From NCBI RefSeq assembly GCF_003048615.2, contig NZ_CP049263.1, forward strand, positions 1,116,001-1,180,000: DNA of 64,000 bases, read 5' to 3'. The DNA is from Campylobacter concisus (GTDB taxonomy: Bacteria > Campylobacterota > Campylobacteria > Campylobacterales > Campylobacteraceae). Under the pieces are notes generated by a model that made no database searches, was not told where the DNA came from, and was given only the letters and a program-made list of their open reading frames with translations. A program made the position numbers and the translations under genes. Of this stretch, positions 60,936-64,000 are shown in pieces. How positions within the stretch are numbered: position 1 is the stretch's first letter; each line of letters starts with the position of its first letter.

Positions 60936-61801
60936 TGCTTGAGTTTTTAAAAAGAGGCTTTGAAAAGACCTTTGGAGCGATAAGCTCAGTTAAAAAGTCA
61001 AAAAAGATCGACAAAGAGAGCTTAGAAGAAATTTTACTAGAAGCTGACGTGGCTTACGAGATCGTGGAGGAGATTTTATACTACTTGCCGCCACAAGATG
61101 AAGTGAGCAGAGCTGATCTAAGACGCGTTATGAGTAGCTATTTTATCTACGAAAAAGAGCGCGTGATCGAGCCTGACAAGCCATTTGTCGATCTCATCCT
61201 TGGCGTAAATGGCGCTGGCAAGACGACAACCATCGCAAAGCTAGCAAATTTATATAAAAATAACGGCAAAAGCGTCATTTTGGGCGCTTGTGATACATTT
61301 AGAGCTGGGGCGATCGAGCAGCTACGCCAGTGGTCGATCAGACTAAATGTGCCGATAGTCGCCACCCAGCAAGGGCATGATCCTTCAGCTGTTGCCTACG
61401 ATACGATCAGCTCAGCCCTTGCAAAAGGCATCGACTGCGTCATCCTAGACACGGCTGGCAGGCTTCAAAACCAGACAAATTTAGCAAACGAGCTTGACAA
61501 GATCGTTCGTATCAGTAAAAAAGCCTACGAAAAGGCGCCTCATCGCAAGATCCTCATACTTGATGGCACGCAGGGCAACGCTGGCGTCGCGCAGGCAAAG
61601 GCATTTAACGATATCGTCTCGCTTGATGGCGTCATCATCACAAAGCTTGACGGCACTGCAAAGGGCGGAGCGCTATTTGGCGTGGCAAGAGAGCTTGAGC
61701 TACCTATATTTTATATAGGCGTTGGCGAGAGCATGGACGATATCATCAAATTTAACCCAGACGAGTTTTTAGACGAGCTGATGGACGCCATTTTTGAGTA
61801 G
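60935..61801 (+). CDS. ftsY: Signal recognition particle receptor FtsY
   Basis: FtsY is the GTPase receptor of the signal recognition particle at the membrane. The 288-residue protein holds the NG domain only: G1 loop GVNGAGKTTTIAK (about residues 89-101), DTAGRLQNQ (about residue 173), TKLDGTAKGG and the C-terminal GVGESMDDI motif. The long acidic N-terminal domain of E. coli FtsY is missing, as in other Campylobacter. It begins at the last base of the TlpA stop. Confidence 0.96.
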   Translation: MLEFLKRGFEKTFGAISSVKKSKKIDKESLEEILLEADVAYEIVEEILYYLPPQDEVSRADLRRVMSSYFIYEKERVIEPDKPFVDLILGVNGAGKTTTIAKLANLYKNNGKSVILGACDTFRAGAIEQLRQWSIRLNVPIVATQQGHDPSAVAYDTISSALAKGIDCVILDTAGRLQNQTNLANELDKIVRISKKAYEKAPHRKILILDGTQGNAGVAQAKAFNDIVSLDGVIITKLDGTAKGGALFGVARELELPIFYIGVGESMDDIIKFNPDEFLDELMDAIFE

Positions 61802-62156
61802 GGTAAAATTTCTTAGTAAAATTTGCTTTTTTGCTGCTCTTTTGGCGATTGATATTCTTGCATTTACTCCAAAAAGTCCTGCGATCATCGAAAATTCGTG
61901 GGACAAAGCAAACCATTTTTTAGCTTTTTTCGTTCTTTATATACTGCTCTACCTTGGCTATGAGTTTGTAATTTTAAAAAATTTAGCCCTACTTTTAGCC
62001 TTTGGAGTGCAAATAGAGCTCGTTCAGGCATTTTTGCCAAACAGGAGCTTTAGCCTGCTTGACATCGTGGCTGACATGATCGGAGCGGTCTTTGGAGTGA
62101 TAGTAGTTGAAATTTTAAAAAGGATATATTATGGCAAAAGCAAAGCCAGTTTTTGA
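61794..62156 (+). CDS. VanZ-like small membrane protein
   Basis: A 120-residue protein with about four hydrophobic segments and the VanZ-type NSWDKANHFLAFFVLY block (about residues 33-48). VanZ proteins have been tied to glycopeptide resistance in some hosts, but most relatives are uncharacterised. It starts at TTG 61794 inside ftsY (8-base overlap) and overlaps radA by 26 bases. Confidence 0.72.
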   Translation: MSRVKFLSKICFFAALLAIDILAFTPKSPAIIENSWDKANHFLAFFVLYILLYLGYEFVILKNLALLLAFGVQIELVQAFLPNRSFSLLDIVADMIGAVFGVIVVEILKRIYYGKSKASF

Positions 62157-63471
62157 GTGTCAAGCCTGCGGTAATCAACAGGCAAAGTGGCTGGGTAAAT
62201 GCCCACAATGTGGGGCTTGGGACAGCTTTGTCGAGCTTAGCCAGCAAGAGATAAAGATAAGCAAGGAGATAGCAAAAAGCAGTGGCACACCCAGCAAAGC
62301 CATAAGCATAGACGAAGTTGAAATTCAAAATTTCACGAGATTTAGCACCAAAGATAGCGAGCTAGACCTTGTTCTTGGTGGCGGCGTGGTCGAGGGCTCG
62401 CTTGTTTTAATAGGCGGCAGTCCAGGCATTGGCAAATCAACCCTGCTTCTAAAAATCGGCTCAAATTTAGCAAAAGATGGCAAAAAAACGCTCTATGTAA
62501 GCGGCGAAGAGAGCCAAAGCCAGATAAAAATGAGAGCTGATAGGCTAAATGCGGTGGATAAAAATTTATACCTGCTAACTGAAATTTGCCTAGAAGATAT
62601 CATGCTAGAAGTGCAAAAGAGCGACTACAAGGTGCTAGTCATTGACTCCATTCAAACTCTTTATAGTCAAAATATAACCTCCGCCCCAGGCTCGATCACG
62701 CAGGTTCGAGAGATCACATTTGAGCTGATGAGGCTTGCAAAGAGCCAAAATATCTGCGTTTTCATCATCGGACACATAACCAAAGAGGGCTCAATCGCAG
62801 GGCCAAGAGTGCTTGAGCACATGGTAGATGTGGTGCTTTATTTTGAGGGTGACGCGAGCAGAGAGCTAAGAATTTTACGTGGGTTTAAAAACCGCTTTGG
62901 CTCGACTAGTGAGGTTGGTATATTTGAGATGAGCCAGCATGGGCTTGTGAGCGCAAATGAGGTTTCTAGTAAATTTTTCACACGTGGCGGGGCGATGAGT
63001 GGCAGTGCGATCACTATCATAATGGAAGGCTCAAGGGCGCTTAGCATCGAAATTCAGGCGCTCGTTTGTGAAAGCGCCTATCCAAAGCGAAGCTCGACTG
63101 GCTTTGAGAGAAACCGCCTAGATATGCTGCTAGCCCTACTTGAGCGAAAGCTTGAAATTCCACTTGGGCACTACGACGTCTTCATAAACGTTTCAGGTGG
63201 CGTTAAGATAAGCGAGACTGCGGCCGATCTAGCCGTCATCGCAGCGATAATCAGTAGCTTCAAAAACCGCCCTATCAGCAAGGATAGTATCTTCATCGGC
63301 GAGCTAAGCCTAAACGGCGAGATAAGAGAAATTTTCAACCTCGATCAGCGCTTAAAAGAGGCAAAAACGCAGAAATTTAAAAATGCGATCATCCCAAACA
63401 AACCGCTTGACACGCAAGGTCTAAAGTGCTTCTACGCCAAAGATATCACGCAAGTGCTTGAGTGGATGTAA
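62131..63471 (+). CDS. radA: DNA repair protein RadA
   Basis: RadA helps process recombination intermediates. The 446-residue protein has an N-terminal zinc finger with CQAC and CPQC pairs (about residues 10-30), the Walker A GGSPGIGKSTLLL (about residues 92-104), the RadA-specific KNRFG motif (FKNRFGSTSEVG, about residue 252) and a C-terminal Lon-like domain. The ribosome site AAAAAGGAT precedes the ATG. It is the last gene of the ftsY-VanZ-radA run. Confidence 0.96.
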   Translation: MAKAKPVFECQACGNQQAKWLGKCPQCGAWDSFVELSQQEIKISKEIAKSSGTPSKAISIDEVEIQNFTRFSTKDSELDLVLGGGVVEGSLVLIGGSPGIGKSTLLLKIGSNLAKDGKKTLYVSGEESQSQIKMRADRLNAVDKNLYLLTEICLEDIMLEVQKSDYKVLVIDSIQTLYSQNITSAPGSITQVREITFELMRLAKSQNICVFIIGHITKEGSIAGPRVLEHMVDVVLYFEGDASRELRILRGFKNRFGSTSEVGIFEMSQHGLVSANEVSSKFFTRGGAMSGSAITIIMEGSRALSIEIQALVCESAYPKRSSTGFERNRLDMLLALLERKLEIPLGHYDVFINVSGGVKISETAADLAVIAAIISSFKNRPISKDSIFIGELSLNGEIREIFNLDQRLKEAKTQKFKNAIIPNKPLDTQGLKCFYAKDITQVLEWM

Positions 63472-63480
63472 ATTTACTCT

Positions 63481-63497
63481 GGAACAAATCATGCTTG
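63481..63497 (+). promoter_or_regulatory. Sigma54 promoter before the last gene of the window
   Basis: GGAACAAATCATGCTTG has GG and GC exactly 10 bases apart, matching the same GGAA-TGCTT pattern as the flgI promoter. The start codon at 63529 is 35 bases beyond GC, a normal distance. Confidence 0.75.
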
Positions 63498-63528
63498 CTC
63501 TTTGACAGATAATATCAAGGAGCAAACC

Positions 63529-64000
63529 ATGAATGATATTAGCATCTTAAGCACAAATGTAAATTCATACACTAAGCAACAATACAAGAAAGATAGGTCT
63601 TTAAATTTTAGTGATCTTATAAAGCAAAATGTCAAAGAAAAGATTAGCAAGCCAAACCAAGAACCAGCTAAATTTACTTATACCACTTCTTCACAAAATA
63701 GCCTCACCTCATTAAATTTTAATGATCTTCAAGCTTATGGCTACACAGTGGATAAAGCTGGCTTTATGGGAGCTGATTTTAACAAAGCTGCAGGCTTGCC
63801 ACAAGACTTTAAAATCCACAAAAGCACGCTTGATGAGATAGTTAGATACAACAATAAAACATATCTCTTCACACAAGATAAAAGAAAGGCTGCCTTTGAA
63901 AAGATAGACGTAGCTGATACTACAAAGCACTATTATAAACTTTTTAAAAGCATTGTAGGGGATGAAAAAGATAGATATAGCGAGGCTGATCTAGTAAATT
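63529..64000 (+). CDS. Unknown protein with a sigma54 promoter, N-terminal part
   Basis: At least 157 codons, cut by the right edge of the window. The protein begins MNDISILSTNVNSYTKQQYK, is lysine- and asparagine-rich and has no signal peptide or membrane segment. A later block reads AYGYTVDKAGFMGADFNKAA. I suspect a flagellar co-regulated or flagellum-secreted protein because of the sigma54 promoter and similar remembered Campylobacter sequences, but this is a weak guess. AAGGAG precedes the ATG. Confidence 0.7.
   Translation, partial: MNDISILSTNVNSYTKQQYKKDRSLNFSDLIKQNVKEKISKPNQEPAKFTYTTSSQNSLTSLNFNDLQAYGYTVDKAGFMGADFNKAAGLPQDFKIHKSTLDEIVRYNNKTYLFTQDKRKAAFEKIDVADTTKHYYKLFKSIVGDEKDRYSEADLVN

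Overview
The window is AT-rich epsilonproteobacterial (Campylobacterota) DNA. Gene content, gene order and the constant AAATTTA-type words point to Campylobacter, most like C. concisus or a near relative. This assignment rests on remembered gene order and family knowledge, not on a search. Nearly all of it is conserved core genome; accessory signals are few and small.

Layout. 1-4.8 kb: start of gpsA, then gatB, atpB, a TSUP permease, sodC and a TIGR02757 gene. 4.8-9.7 kb (minus): late flagellar operon flgI-flgJ-flgM-flgN-flgK with a sigma54 promoter before flgI and a sigma28 promoter before flgM, then rsmD. 9.8-12.6 kb (plus): flaG-fliD-fliS and a small fourth gene behind a sigma28 promoter. 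12.7-16.8 kb: rnpB, a chemoreceptor, a peptidase E-like gene, and an inverted fragment of the rnpB 5' end. 16.8-30.9 kb: truD-thiL, the envelope operon ddl-(Phd-like)-(hydrolase)-murF with a membrane-anchored MurF, ruvA, a FapA-like gene, murJ, cysS and an MsbA-like exporter. 31-38.3 kb: pyrD, M16 peptidase, dapA, a FabL-like enoyl reductase, pgsA, an unknown gene, rseP and the PLP-homeostasis gene. 38.4-45.3 kb: small lipoproteins, comF-like, a tautomerase, an intergenic repeat element, lepA, a CDF metal transporter and an ABC membrane half without ATPase. 45.4-47.1 kb: cupin, NAD(P)H-binding protein and Rrf2 regulator, with two identical operator dyads around a near-consensus promoter. 47.2-49.8 kb: a decayed phage-type gene with four frameshifts. 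50-55.4 kb: a complete rRNA operon (16S, tRNA-Ile, tRNA-Ala, 23S, 5S) on the minus strand. 55.6-64 kb: DUF945, DedA and SYLF envelope genes, rny, 5-FCL, TlpA-like, ftsY, VanZ-like, radA, and the start of an unknown gene behind a sigma54 promoter.

How it fits together. The flagellar genes show a sigma54 to sigma28 hierarchy with the anti-sigma factor FlgM inside the sigma54 operon. The murF/ddl/murJ/rseP/pgsA genes supply envelope synthesis. The cupin-reductase-Rrf2 set looks like a small stress- or redox-responsive unit. I found no complete mobile element, CRISPR array or defence island. The best candidates for novelty are the rnpB fragment, the twin-operator promoter, the frameshifted nuclease-like phage relic beside the rRNA genes, and the composite repeat downstream of lepA.
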